Virus record (IMG/VR): IMGVR_UViG_3300042391_000534
Location: 1-30,853 of that record
Source of the DNA: a virus
Direction: 5' to 3' (one strand)
DNA: 30,853 nucleotides
Position 1 is the stretch's first letter; each line of letters begins with the position of its first letter. The translations under genes and the position numbers were made by a program. Below are positions 1 through 7,313 of the stretch, piece by piece. The notes below the pieces were generated by a model. It made no database searches and was not told where the DNA came from. It worked only from the letters and a program-made list of their open reading frames with translations.

Positions 1-146
1 GTCAATGAACGTAACATAACCATTCTTCGACATAAAAAACTGCCCCTGCTCAGACGCAGTAACCAAGTTCAAATAATCCAACGCCGACTGAGTACCGTCA
101 CGCACATCCGCGCCCACCGTATTCGTTCCAGCATCCAAACTACGCG
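1..146. repeat. Terminal direct repeat closing the circle (left copy)
   Basis: These 146 bases recur at 30708-30853. The first 126 bases are identical; there are two differences, at 127 (t against c) and 130 (a against c). Both copies lie in the same reading frame of one minor tail gene, and both differences are third-position changes in adjacent Ala-Gly codons, so the protein is unchanged. The simplest reading is a circular or circularly permuted genome whose contig overlaps itself, with the differences reflecting strain variation in the sampled population. A true terminal repeat of the virion DNA is possible but less likely inside a gene. Confidence 0.9.
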
Positions 147-669
147 ACGCGTCAGGCCACGCCACCGTCACCATATCCAACACCGCGCCAATACGCGCAC
201 CAATAGCCTGAGTCGTCGAAGTACCAGCAGTCACAAACTGGGTAGCAAACAACGTAAACGCATCCGAAGCCACGATAGAAGCTTTCGACGCACCCGACAC
301 GTCATAGGAGTAATTCCAGTCCTCAATGATCCCTGTGAACTGAACAACACCACCAGTCGTCACCCGGATAGACCGGCGTGGAATAATGTTGCCAACAAAC
401 GGGCTAGACGAATACAACGGGTCAAACGCGCGCGTCTCATTGTTCAAAGTCACCGACAATTTACCGGCACTAAACCTGTCAAGGTCACGGTTACGGCCAC
501 GAGTAATCGACAACCCTGAAACGTAAGAACTAATGTCAGTCCATTGCGGTCCGGTCAGCCGGTAAATTGCCGAACCCACCTTACCTTTGACCGGATCACC
601 CACACGAAAATAGGGCAGGTCAGGTGTGGTAAGTGTGAAATAAACTTCAACCGTAGTCTGTACAGTCAC
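1..669 (-). CDS. Minor tail protein, N-terminal part (continues at 30707)
   Basis: This is the first 223 codons of a gene that runs off the left edge and continues without a break at 30707 down to 30153, giving a 407-residue protein when the circle is closed. It starts with GTG, whose G overlaps the TAG stop of the tape measure gene, so translation is probably coupled. The N-terminal part contains a beta-rich stretch (residues about 40-110) with GLSITRGRNRDLDRFSAG, a pattern common in baseplate or distal-tail minor tail proteins of actinophages. Its place directly after the tape measure gene agrees with a tail-tip role. The exact tail component is not resolved. Confidence 0.8.
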   Translation of the reverse strand, partial: MTVQTTVEVYFTLTTPDLPYFRVGDPVKGKVGSAIYRLTGPQWTDISSYVSGLSITRGRNRDLDRFSAGKLSVTLNNETRAFDPLYSSSPFVGNIIPRRSIRVTTGGVVQFTGIIEDWNYSYDVSGASKASIVASDAFTLFATQFVTAGTSTTQAIGARIGAVLDMVTVAWPDASRSLDAGTNTVGADVRDGTQSALDYLNLVTASEQGQFFMSKNGYVTFID

Positions 670-2153
670 TAGGCACTCACAAACACAGAACCAGAAGTGC
701 GCTCATACTTTTTGATAGCAGACACAATCAGCTCACCAACACGGGCATCAGCGTTCATCGCAGACACGCTTATGTTGTAAGTGCTCCCGCCACCCTGACC
801 CATCTTGCCGAGCCTGTCCAGGGGAATAATTGCCTCCGGCCCAGCCTCACCAATAATGGCCTGCGTCGCGCGGGTCACAATTCCGCCCTCGGCCATGCGG
901 GGCATTCCAGCGCTAACTCCACCACTGAACTGACCGATGCCAGCGCCAGTCACATATTTAGGCGTGTTTGAAATAAACCGAATCAAATCCGCAATGCTAT
1001 TCAACAAACTTAGGAACGGGTTAAGAGCACCAATAACACTGTCAATAACTCCCTGAACAACCGCGCCGAACGCACCCCAGTTTTCGCCATTGCGTTTCAG
1101 GAACTCATCAACGCCGACACCCACATCGGTTACAAACTTCAACACAGCTGCAACATCGGCCAACGACTGAAAAGCGTTATCTGCGTCATCGGCAAAGCCA
1201 GCCATACTGCCAGAAGCCAACTTAGTCAGGTTAGTGAAAACCGGCAACAAGTCATTCAAAATAGGCAGCGCATCAGTGCCCAACTTGGTCATGATCGTTA
1301 GCACTTCAGGCAGAACAGCAAGCATCTCCGCAAAGCCCGCCGAAGCGTCATCAATAAACGTAGCAAACTCAGGTGACGCAACAAACGAATCAACCGCCGC
1401 CTGAATAACCGGAATAGCCTCCTCAATCGCGGGAAGGAAAGCGCTACCAATCGTCTCCTGAAAATCCTCAAGAATGGCTTGCAGTCTCAGGAACGGATTA
1501 GCCGCCGCCTCCGCCGCGCCCTCAAAGGTCGTCCCCAACTCGCCAAGAAGATAATCCTGCGCCGCGATCTCACCGTTGGTTTCAAGAATCTGATTGTAAG
1601 CGGCCTTCTGCGACTCAGTGAAAACAATCCCAGCGCGCAACAACTTACTTAGCGCCGTAGACTCGTCGCCCGCCACCTTGATAAACGCGGCCCCAATAGA
1701 CTCCACGCCCTTACCAGTACCCGCCGCAACATCCAGCGCAACCTTCGCCATATTCTTCAGGCCATCAACACCCTTAGCGGCCAAATCAGGCACAGCAATG
1801 AAACCGCGAATAATCGAGTTCAAAACCTCATCGTCAACACCAGTCAACTTAGACAGTTGAGTTGTGTACGCCGTAAGTTGTTTTACAGCGCCCTTAACCT
1901 CATCAGCCGTCTTACCAAACGCCCCGGAATTCTTAGCAATTTGCTCAAGCGATCTACTAACCGACTCACTCTCAGCCGCCGCCTTAATAGACGAAATACC
2001 AAACGCCACAGCACCAGCAGCAGCAGCCGCAAAAGCCGCGCCCGCAGCAATACCAAAACCACCCGCAAGACTTCCCAGCTTGTCGAGTCCAGAAGTTGCC
2101 TGGCTAATTCCCTTAGCATCAAACTTGGAAAGAATATTAAGACTAATAGGCAT
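669..2153 (-). CDS. Tape measure protein
   Basis: This 494-residue protein should set tail length and line the tail tube before DNA ejection. The N-terminal region has a Gly/Ala-rich hydrophobic stretch (about residues 30-56), the middle is long and helical with further hydrophobic segments (about 270-400), and the C-terminal part carries AEGGIVTRATQAIIGEAGPE, a motif recurrent near the C-terminus of phage tape measures. At roughly 1.5 angstrom per residue it would predict a short tail of about 70-75 nm. Its ATG overlaps the TAA of the upstream gene (TAATG). It sits between the chaperone/completion genes and the minor tail genes, as in most siphoviruses. Confidence 0.92.
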   Translation of the reverse strand: MPISLNILSKFDAKGISQATSGLDKLGSLAGGFGIAAGAAFAAAAAGAVAFGISSIKAAAESESVSRSLEQIAKNSGAFGKTADEVKGAVKQLTAYTTQLSKLTGVDDEVLNSIIRGFIAVPDLAAKGVDGLKNMAKVALDVAAGTGKGVESIGAAFIKVAGDESTALSKLLRAGIVFTESQKAAYNQILETNGEIAAQDYLLGELGTTFEGAAEAAANPFLRLQAILEDFQETIGSAFLPAIEEAIPVIQAAVDSFVASPEFATFIDDASAGFAEMLAVLPEVLTIMTKLGTDALPILNDLLPVFTNLTKLASGSMAGFADDADNAFQSLADVAAVLKFVTDVGVGVDEFLKRNGENWGAFGAVVQGVIDSVIGALNPFLSLLNSIADLIRFISNTPKYVTGAGIGQFSGGVSAGMPRMAEGGIVTRATQAIIGEAGPEAIIPLDRLGKMGQGGGSTYNISVSAMNADARVGELIVSAIKKYERTSGSVFVSA

Positions 2154-2683
2154 TAGCGATCCATCTCATTTGTAACAATGCGCTCGAACTTGTCAACAAT
2201 CATCGTGGCCGCCCGATTCAACAAATCACGTTGCGCCCAAAAATACTTCCACGCGATACGGTTGCCGCCCTTACCCTTCAACGGGCCGAACTTTTGCACC
2301 ATCATGGCAATGAAATGTGCACCCTGAGAAGAGTTACCAGTGGCCCCGCGACTGCCCGCAGACTCCGCCGCAATGTAACCGGGCGCACCCTTAGGTGAGT
2401 CAACCTTGATGGATAACAATGGCGTGACGTTGCGCTCACGCGAGCCAGCCATAGAAATAGACACGCGCGCCTTAGCCCCCTGCCAAATGAGCGAGCGAGG
2501 CGTATAACCGCCCATACCCGACAGTGGCGGAGTCACCTGAATACGCGACTGGATAGTGCTCGCCATATCCCTAGCCGTCCCGCGCAATTCTTTCCGAAAC
2601 TGAGTGACAAGTTTGGGATCTATCTCTTTGAGTTGGGCAAGCATCTCACGCATACCATCAGCGCGAACATCATACTTAATCAT
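2153..2683 (-). CDS. Putative tail completion/neck protein (HK97 gp10-like)
   Basis: A 176-residue basic protein with an amphipathic N-terminal helix (about residues 10-45) followed by a Gly/Ser-rich beta part. Length and layout resemble tail completion or neck proteins of the HK97 gp10 type, but no decisive motif is visible, and its position between the tail chaperones and the tape measure is unusual for gp10. An ATG at 2683 is preferred over the TTG three bases upstream because AGGGAG lies six bases before it. That ribosome binding site is part of a hairpin (see 2692-2725), so its translation may depend on the preceding gene. Confidence 0.55.
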   Translation of the reverse strand: MIKYDVRADGMREMLAQLKEIDPKLVTQFRKELRGTARDMASTIQSRIQVTPPLSGMGGYTPRSLIWQGAKARVSISMAGSRERNVTPLLSIKVDSPKGAPGYIAAESAGSRGATGNSSQGAHFIAMMVQKFGPLKGKGGNRIAWKYFWAQRDLLNRAATMIVDKFERIVTNEMDR

Positions 2684-2691
2684 CAAAGACT

Positions 2692-2725
2692 CCCTAAGCC
2701 TAAGTTTACCGCCTACCGCTTAGGG
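2692..2725 (-). promoter_or_regulatory. Hairpin covering the ribosome binding site of the 2153-2683 gene
   Basis: In the minus-strand RNA, CCCTAAGC (2725-2718) can pair perfectly with GCTTAGGG (2699-2692) across an 18-base loop. The 3' arm contains the AGGG of the AGGGAG ribosome binding site that serves ATG 2683. The 5' arm encodes the last residues of the frameshifted tail chaperone, whose stop codon (2715-2713) lies just inside the loop. A ribosome ending there would cover the 5' arm and could free the binding site. The pairing is seen in the sequence; the regulatory effect is inferred. Confidence 0.45.
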
Positions 2726-3113
2726 TTATGCTTAGCAATCAAATAGCGTTCCATCGTCCACAATTGTCTGGGCGATAGCTTCAGGAGTTCGCGCGGGCTG
2801 ATCCCGGTTTCGCACGCAATCACGGCTAGGTTCCAATGGACTGAGCTTGCCCCTAGCCCTTTTATTTTTTTTGGTCGGGAACCTCAACGGCACTAATCGT
2901 GTCAGCGTAAGCATCAAACTCGAGTGCCGTGGCCTTAGTGCGCGTCTCAGCCTTCCAGGCGATAAAAACCAGCCAGGACAAGCGGACACCCTTAGCAAAG
3001 TCTGCAACTGACTTGTCGAACTTGTCCTCGAACGCCATCAGGTCAGACACAATGGCCGTCACCTCACGGCTCCTGCCGTCGGTAAACGTAATCAGTAGGT
3101 TGATGGGGTTCAT
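2713..3113 (-). CDS. Tail assembly chaperone, -1 frameshift product (gpGT-like)
   Basis: This 133-residue product is made from the 2862-3113 frame by a -1 slip at 2871-2865; base 2865 is read twice. The extra 50 residues (beginning IKGLGASSVHWNLAV, with ACETGISPRELLKLSPRQLW further on) form a short helical domain typical of the T part of phage tail chaperones. They end at TAG 2715-2713, 29 bases before the next gene. In siphoviruses the G and GT proteins coat the tape measure and recruit tail tube subunits. The T frame has no start of its own and lies entirely within the region shadowed by other frames, so it is easily missed. The family assignment rests on position, size and the frameshift signal. 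Confidence 0.85.
2824..2871 (-). promoter_or_regulatory. Programmed -1 frameshift signal: A_AAA_AAA plus stem
   Basis: Eight A residues on the minus strand (2872-2865) contain the canonical heptamer A_AAA_AAA in the correct phase, immediately before the zero-frame TAA (2864-2862). After a six-base spacer, GGCTAGG (2858-2852) pairs perfectly with CCTAGCC (2830-2824), giving a seven-base-pair stem at the usual distance for stimulating slippage. All three elements (heptamer, spacer, stem) are visible. Use of the site is inferred from the conserved tail chaperone arrangement. Confidence 0.85.
2862..3113 (-). CDS. Tail assembly chaperone, zero-frame product (gpG-like)
   Basis: An 83-residue protein starting MNPINLLITFTDGR and ending at TAA 2864-2862 just after the slippery run. 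The upstream in-frame ATG at 3161 would overlap the tail tube gene and is rejected; ATG 3113 lies two bases after the TAA of that gene. Content is a short beta N-terminus followed by helices (about residues 22-60), fitting gpG-type chaperones that bind the tape measure during tail assembly. It lies between tail tube and tape measure, the standard place. Confidence 0.85.
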   Translation of the reverse strand: MNPINLLITFTDGRSREVTAIVSDLMAFEDKFDKSVADFAKGVRLSWLVFIAWKAETRTKATALEFDAYADTISAVEVPDQKK

Positions 3114-3115
3114 GG

Positions 3116-3538
3116 TTAGCTCGTGGCCCGCGTAATTCCAGCAGTACCAGCAACAGGCCACGTCACATCGCGCGTAGCCAAGTCGCCGACTGATCCCGAG
3201 ATGGGGTTCGTTTGCGAAACCAAAAATACGCCCGAATAGCTCGGATTTGTTGCGGAGACAGTGCCCGACGTGGGACGAACAACAACCGTAGCGTTACTGC
3301 CAAACAGGTTATAAATCGTCGAGTCAACCGCTTCAGACCCAGACGAACCGAAATCGTTGTGGAAAGAAAGCGTGATACTTGCATCCTTCAGGCCACCGAC
3401 ACGAGTACGGAACGAAGAACCAAACGCAGTCGTCTCCACCTCATCGGCTGAAAGGTCAAGAGTAACCGAAGCGAGGTGATCGCTGAAGTCTGTCCCGTTG
3501 ATGGTCGTGGTAACTGAAGTCAAGACGAACTTGGCCAT
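3116..3538 (-). CDS. Major tail protein (tail tube)
   Basis: A 140-residue beta-rich protein that should polymerise into the tail tube. It starts MAKFVLTSVTTTINGTDFSD and contains LSADEVETTAFGSSFRTRVGG followed by ASITLSFHNDF, a pattern shared by small actinophage tail tube proteins (a loop after a first beta hairpin, then alternating strands). A GGAG ribosome binding site lies eight bases before the ATG, giving the gene its own good initiation site as expected for an abundant structural protein. It is followed within two bases by the tail chaperone gene. Confidence 0.9.
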   Translation of the reverse strand: MAKFVLTSVTTTINGTDFSDHLASVTLDLSADEVETTAFGSSFRTRVGGLKDASITLSFHNDFGSSGSEAVDSTIYNLFGSNATVVVRPTSGTVSATNPSYSGVFLVSQTNPISGSVGDLATRDVTWPVAGTAGITRATS

Positions 3539-3552
3539 TTTTATTTCTCCAT

Positions 3553-3954
3553 TTATTCTGCGAACACTTGGACTAAGAAGTCGGCAGCAAGGTAAACCTG
3601 CTCACCACTATTATACGCCCCGAGAGTTGTCATTTCACTGAGACGACAGTCAAAAGCCGCGCCGCCCAATGTGCGATCCGACTGCACCGCCGTCTTTATC
3701 GAACGCTCCCCGTTACCCGCATACGCGTCCAGTTTGCGCTGTGCGTCCCGTTCAGCCACACGACCAACAATAAGTGTCACCGTAAAGTTGTAGAGCGTCA
3801 TGCCCCGGTTGAAATCCAAATCGTATGAGACGTTGTTGAGCGCGATAATTGCTATCGGCGGGCTCGGGTTGTCGGGGATCGTCTCGGCGGCGCGCAAGCC
3901 CGAAATGGTCAAGATATTATTTGCCAGGCCCTCACGAATAGCCGCGATACTCAA
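3553..3954 (-). CDS. Putative tail terminator / tail-to-head joining protein
   Basis: A 133-residue protein with an N-terminal helix (MSIAAIREGLANNILTI), then alternating beta strands including MTLYNFTVTLIVG, and a C-terminal strand, the general form of tail terminator (lambda gpU-like) proteins that cap the tail tube and join it to the head. It starts with TTG whose bases overlap the TGA stop of the upstream connector gene (TTGA), an arrangement also used at 10854. Position between connector and tail tube supports the role. Sequence alone does not separate it from other small joining proteins. Confidence 0.65.
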   Translation of the reverse strand: MSIAAIREGLANNILTISGLRAAETIPDNPSPPIAIIALNNVSYDLDFNRGMTLYNFTVTLIVGRVAERDAQRKLDAYAGNGERSIKTAVQSDRTLGGAAFDCRLSEMTTLGAYNSGEQVYLAADFLVQVFAE

Positions 3955-4559
3955 CCGGCACTCACCTTACGGAACGGGGCCACGAGAGCCTCCACGTCCG
4001 GATCAAACCTACCCACGCGCATAGAACCCATATCGTTGCTGATCATGCCCAAAGGCGCATCGAGACGCTTGAACAAACGCATCGCAAGAATGACCGTCGC
4101 CTGGCGAATAGCCGCAGGAGTGGCAGACCAGCCAAACACTCCCACAACCTGAATCAGCGCTTCGCCCTCGTAAAACGTGCCAACCGAGAACGTTGGCATC
4201 AAGTAATCTCCCGTCGCCCGAATCCGGGTGAATGGGCTTCCAACAAGCCCACCGGCGACATTGTTCAACGGCTCAAGCTGATAGTCGCTTGTCTGCCAGG
4301 TGATGTCATACGTTACACCGTCACTGGAACTCTTGAGAGTCGTCACAGAAATGATGTCGTCAGTGGTCACTGTGTAAATGTTTGTCGGCGCGTAAACTCG
4401 TGTGCCGGTTGTGCTGTAAAACACGCGCTCGCAGTAGCCGTCAATCTCGCGGCTTGCACTCTCGATGGCCAACTCGAGCAGTGAGTCGTCAATGGAATCC
4501 TGAACGCGTAACGCCGCCTTCAAATCGGCAAGCGAACAATATCCGTTGGTAATGGCCAT
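3951..4559 (-). CDS. Head-tail connector / head completion adaptor (gp6-like)
   Basis: A 202-residue protein beginning with YCSLADLKAALRVQDSIDD, then LLELAIESASREIDGYCER, the typical helical opening of HK97 gp6-like connectors that bind under the portal ring. The middle (about 55-150) is beta-rich and the C-terminal part returns to a helix (AIRQATVILAMRLFKRLD). It is longer than minimal gp6 proteins (about 110 residues), as is common in actinophages. ATG 4559 lies four bases after the methyltransferase stop. It is the first virion-assembly gene after the glycosyltransferase module. Confidence 0.8.
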   Translation of the reverse strand: MAITNGYCSLADLKAALRVQDSIDDSLLELAIESASREIDGYCERVFYSTTGTRVYAPTNIYTVTTDDIISVTTLKSSSDGVTYDITWQTSDYQLEPLNNVAGGLVGSPFTRIRATGDYLMPTFSVGTFYEGEALIQVVGVFGWSATPAAIRQATVILAMRLFKRLDAPLGMISNDMGSMRVGRFDPDVEALVAPFRKVSAG

Positions 4560-4563
4560 GCTT

Positions 4564-5166
4564 CTAGTTTACCGCGTCCCGACCCTCAAACCGTTTGGGA
4601 AGGCTCAGACGATCCATTGCGTTGATAAAGCTTTTCATTTCCTTCGTGGCAAACTTCACACCATAAAAATAGAGATCGCATGACTGGTCATTGTACTCAA
4701 AGCCGTATTCGGCAAACATTGTGGGCAAATCAAAACAGTCCCGAAAATCTTGCTCAGTCAAATTCATGTAGTAATCATGCGTGGCAGGCGAATCGCCAGG
4801 ATGTGCGCCGTGTGTTCCATGCTCAGCGCGACCCGTCGAAGCACAAGTAAAAAACACATACCGGCCAGACATTCGCGCCATGTTTGCAAACGTCGCCACC
4901 CATTCACTGTTGTGCTCGAAACACTCCGCCGACACCACAACGTCAAACCAGTTATCAACATAGTCAAGTGACTGCCCGGCACACACGCGATCTACGCCCG
5001 GGCCGTCCACCAGGTCAACGCCGATGTATTCTTTTGCGTCGAAGAAATCGCGCACAGTCCCGTTGATATTTAGTGATCCCACCTCGAGCACGCTCACCCC
5101 CGCAAACGCATCCGGAAAACTATCCCGCATCTTCTCAAAAAACACTCGCTGTTCAGGATGTGCCAT
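4564..5166 (-). CDS. Class I SAM-dependent methyltransferase
   Basis: A 200-residue protein with a Rossmann-type methyltransferase core: VLEVGS (residues 26-31) is the SAM-binding glycine motif, YIGVDL (47-52) the acidic residue that holds the ribose, and FDVVVSAECFEH (76-87) the post-beta4 region, as in Methyltransf_11-like families. ATG 5166 is preferred over the one at 5178 because its A is shared with the TAA of the upstream gene (TAATG). It is last in a three-gene set with two glycosyltransferases, so a sugar or glycan methylated after transfer is the likeliest substrate. The substrate cannot be told from sequence. Confidence 0.82.
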   Translation of the reverse strand: MAHPEQRVFFEKMRDSFPDAFAGVSVLEVGSLNINGTVRDFFDAKEYIGVDLVDGPGVDRVCAGQSLDYVDNWFDVVVSAECFEHNSEWVATFANMARMSGRYVFFTCASTGRAEHGTHGAHPGDSPATHDYYMNLTEQDFRDCFDLPTMFAEYGFEYNDQSCDLYFYGVKFATKEMKSFINAMDRLSLPKRFEGRDAVN

Positions 5167-5825
5167 TAGTTGCCCCAATCGTTAGCGCGCCGAATCTTCA
5201 AAGACCATTCCCCCGCAGTCACATCCCCACGGTCAACCTTCCTCACAAAATACACTTCATTCGCGTTATACGTTCGCGTGTTTTGTGCAGCCCACTCAGT
5301 CGAGTGAACCGTGGCCTGTTTCACATGAGTGTGAGGCGCAGTGACTTGCCTAATCGGCACATCGGCAACTTCACAGCGTCGCTGGTAGTCGTCGTCCTCA
5401 AAATTGGCTGGGTAAATGTTTTCGTCGAACAAGCCCACCGCGTCGAGCACGTTCTCACCCAGTCCGAAAAACTGCCAGTGCGGCCACTCATCGGTCAACG
5501 TCAAAGCATCCGGTGAACACTCGGCAGCGAACCCTTCCAACGCACCAGGCTGAAACACCACGTCGTCGCTCACAATCATCCACCACGGCGCAAACGGCGC
5601 AGACTTAATACCAAGATTCCACGAACCAGCACAGCCAAGATTTGCCGGCATATTCAACACCCGATAATCCGCTACACAATCCGGGATGGAATCAGTGCCC
5701 TCAAAGTTAGCGTTCGGGTGATTATTCACAATCAACAGCAAGCCCACCGGGTAGTCAATGCTTGCCAACATTTTGACCGCCAAATCATGCCGGGTCAAGG
5801 TCGGCAGGATCATTACGGGAATCAT
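5166..5825 (-). CDS. GT2-like (GT-A fold) glycosyltransferase
   Basis: A 219-residue protein with the pattern of small family 2 glycosyltransferases: an N-terminal strand and helix (MIPVMILPTLTRHDLAVKM), NLGCAGSWNLGI (62-73), the metal/nucleotide-binding SDD (86-88), and FEDDDYQRR (142-150) with the acidic catalytic-base region. It should transfer a sugar from a nucleotide donor. ATG 5825 overlaps the stop of the upstream glycosyltransferase (ATGA), so an in-frame start at 5861 is rejected. Being encoded between capsid and connector genes suggests decoration of virion proteins; modification of host surface glycans is the alternative. Confidence 0.85.
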   Translation of the reverse strand: MIPVMILPTLTRHDLAVKMLASIDYPVGLLLIVNNHPNANFEGTDSIPDCVADYRVLNMPANLGCAGSWNLGIKSAPFAPWWMIVSDDVVFQPGALEGFAAECSPDALTLTDEWPHWQFFGLGENVLDAVGLFDENIYPANFEDDDYQRRCEVADVPIRQVTAPHTHVKQATVHSTEWAAQNTRTYNANEVYFVRKVDRGDVTAGEWSLKIRRANDWGN

Positions 5826-7021
5826 TTGAAAAACTCTCGGAGGAATGGCAACCAACCCCACTTCCAGACGCGCTCAGCGTCGAACTGAGACGCGAACTCA
5901 CGAGCAACCTTAGACGGCCCACGAGGTGCCTTGTAAGCCTCCACAAGGGCGCTGTGAATCGAATCCACGAGCGGCATTTGCCACCACGCTTTTTGAGGTT
6001 CGTCCCAAAACGGGACACCCTGCAACAACCAACCATCCTCGGCCACCAGGTCGGCACTCGCCGCCCATCCCGAACAAATAACCCTCGTGCCACACGCCTG
6101 AGCCTCGACAGCGGGAACGCCGAAGCCTTCACCATAAGAAGGGTTAGCCAACACATCAAACGCGCTGTAAAGGGCAGCCATGTCCTCCTGCGAGTACCCT
6201 TTGCGCAAACGGTCACGCTCCGGAAAAATGATTGACTCAGTAGGCACACCACACGCTTGCAACAAAACCGGCAAATCAAACCCGCCCATAATCCCCGACG
6301 GCTCAGTGTGAATGTAGAGCTTTGATTTTGGGTAAGACTTCAGGAAGATAGACCAAGCCAGCACGAGTTCGGAGTAAGCCTTGCGATGAATCAAACCGTT
6401 AGCCTTATTTGCAGACACAACGCCCACTAGAAACTCGTCGGGCTTCACGCCAAGATACTCGCGCGCCTTCACCCCGTCGCTCATCGTCTCCCGCGGCTTG
6501 TACGTCTTGGTGCAAATGGCATGGGGGATATAAGTGCTGGCGATTCCCGCCGCCTCCAACTGGCGTTGCCCATGAGGCGACATAGTAACCGGCGTGACAT
6601 TTACGCGAAGCAACCACTTGGCTACCGCAGGTGGCAATGACATATGGTCAAGCGGCACCCAAGAGATTATGCGGGTATTGAAATCTGACCTCTGCGCTAG
6701 ATCATTGAAAACCCACACGTCATACAATGTCAGCACCGCGTCACTCAAGCCCGGGTTCTGTGCCTTCCAGTCGTCGTGGTAAGGCTGTATAACGTCGTCG
6801 CTGTACTGTTTGAACCCGCGAGGATAATGCGGAATCTTCTTACCCGCAAACTCAAGCTCACCAGGTACACCCTCAAGCCCGTAATTACTGAGTGCCGCCA
6901 CCTTCAATCCGTGGCGCACCATTCGCTCAACCAACATTGCACCCTGTTGCCCGTAACCTGTCGGTTGTCCGGGCGAATTAGAGACAAAAGAAATTAGGCC
7001 GTCTATTTGTTCGTAGGTCAT
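5822..7021 (-). CDS. GT4-like (GT-B fold) glycosyltransferase
   Basis: A 399-residue protein with a two-domain GT-B layout: an N-terminal acceptor domain and a C-terminal donor domain carrying YGEGFGVPAVEAQACGTRVI, which contains the E-x7-E signature (E298, E306) of retaining GT4 enzymes. It should transfer a nucleotide-activated sugar to an unknown acceptor. No ribosome binding site precedes ATG 7021; instead a TAAACT hexamer ends six bases before the ATG, compatible with a leaderless transcript. It is the first gene after the hairpin terminator behind the capsid gene and is coupled to the next glycosyltransferase by ATGA. Confidence 0.88.
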   Translation of the reverse strand: MTYEQIDGLISFVSNSPGQPTGYGQQGAMLVERMVRHGLKVAALSNYGLEGVPGELEFAGKKIPHYPRGFKQYSDDVIQPYHDDWKAQNPGLSDAVLTLYDVWVFNDLAQRSDFNTRIISWVPLDHMSLPPAVAKWLLRVNVTPVTMSPHGQRQLEAAGIASTYIPHAICTKTYKPRETMSDGVKAREYLGVKPDEFLVGVVSANKANGLIHRKAYSELVLAWSIFLKSYPKSKLYIHTEPSGIMGGFDLPVLLQACGVPTESIIFPERDRLRKGYSQEDMAALYSAFDVLANPSYGEGFGVPAVEAQACGTRVICSGWAASADLVAEDGWLLQGVPFWDEPQKAWWQMPLVDSIHSALVEAYKAPRGPSKVAREFASQFDAERVWKWGWLPFLREFFK

Positions 7022-7027
7022 GGCAAA

Positions 7028-7033
7028 AGTTTA
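7028..7033 (-). promoter_or_regulatory. Candidate leaderless -10 element for the glycosyltransferase/tail operon
   Basis: On the minus strand TAAACT is followed by six bases and then ATG 7021, so transcription would start at or next to the A of the start codon. Actinobacterial leaderless promoters have the form TANNNT with such spacing, and -35 elements are often poor; none is clear here. The gene lacks a ribosome binding site, and a terminator lies between it and the capsid gene, so a local promoter makes sense. TAAACT is also the -10 of the plus-strand promoter at 25850. This rests on short motifs only. Confidence 0.4.
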
Positions 7034-7051
7034 GCCCGAAAAATGTCTAAA

Positions 7052-7112
7052 AAAGTTTGCAAAATAAGTTGACACGCGCCCTGAAATTGCTACAATTATA
7101 TATATAGGGCAA
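7052..7112 (+). promoter_or_regulatory. Plus-strand promoter A (twin of the one at 25811)
   Basis: TTGACA (7069-7074), a 16-base spacer and TACAAT (7091-7096) preceded by TG one base upstream (extended -10) make a strong vegetative-type promoter. It is followed by tatatatatagggcaa, identical to the sequence after the promoter at 25828-25855. The upstream A-rich stretch (aaaagtttgcaaa, 7052-7064) is also nearly identical in the two copies, with one mismatch. It points against the surrounding minus-strand operons and drives only the small gene at 7143. Confidence 0.8.
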
Positions 7113-7142
7113 GGCAGAAGCCCTCCAACGAAAGGGAACAAA

Positions 7143-7301
7143 ATGGAAATCTGGTTCACAACCGCTAACAATGGCAAAGCCTCCGCTTGGTACTTCAGCA
7201 TGAACGCTCGTCGCTCGTTTCGCCTACCAATGCAATACGCTGAGTTTTTGATTGCAACCGGCGAGGCCGTACAGATCGCAAAGCCTTTCCACCGCAACTA
7301 A
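7143..7301 (+). CDS. Small plus-strand gene of unknown function (52 aa)
   Basis: A 52-residue basic protein beginning MEIWFTTANNGKASAWYF and ending PFHRN, with no signal peptide, membrane segment or recognised motif. It is supported as a gene by its setting: a strong promoter about 50 bases upstream, AAAGGG six bases before the ATG, and a hairpin terminator starting 13 bases after the TAA. It is the only gene of its transcript and lies opposite to the flanking capsid and glycosyltransferase genes. The layout resembles single-gene accessory units (morons) or early host-takeover genes. I do not recognise the family. Confidence 0.75.
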   Translation: MEIWFTTANNGKASAWYFSMNARRSFRLPMQYAEFLIATGEAVQIAKPFHRN

Positions 7302-7313
7302 AACGCAGACAAA

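Noticed and set aside
2732-3007. Open frame of 91 codons overlapping the tail chaperone
   Set aside because: It is in the other overlapping frame. Starting from the slippery run, the -1 frame (ATA AAA GGG...) and not this one gives the helical T-like domain; this one is Arg/Pro-rich and has no start support.
4750-5516. Several plus-strand frames over the methyltransferase and GT2 genes
   Set aside because: All are antisense to genes with clear catalytic motifs and lack initiation signals.
7097-7106. TATAAT on the minus strand within the tatatatata stretch, as a divergent promoter
   Set aside because: The hexamer is given by the alternating T/A run, and no -35 element lies at a suitable distance on the minus strand in either copy.
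7031-7297. Minus-strand frame of 88 codons over the plus-strand unit at 7052-7350
   Set aside because: It runs through a consensus promoter and ends with no ribosome site of its own; the plus-strand gene with promoter, ribosome site and terminator explains the region better.
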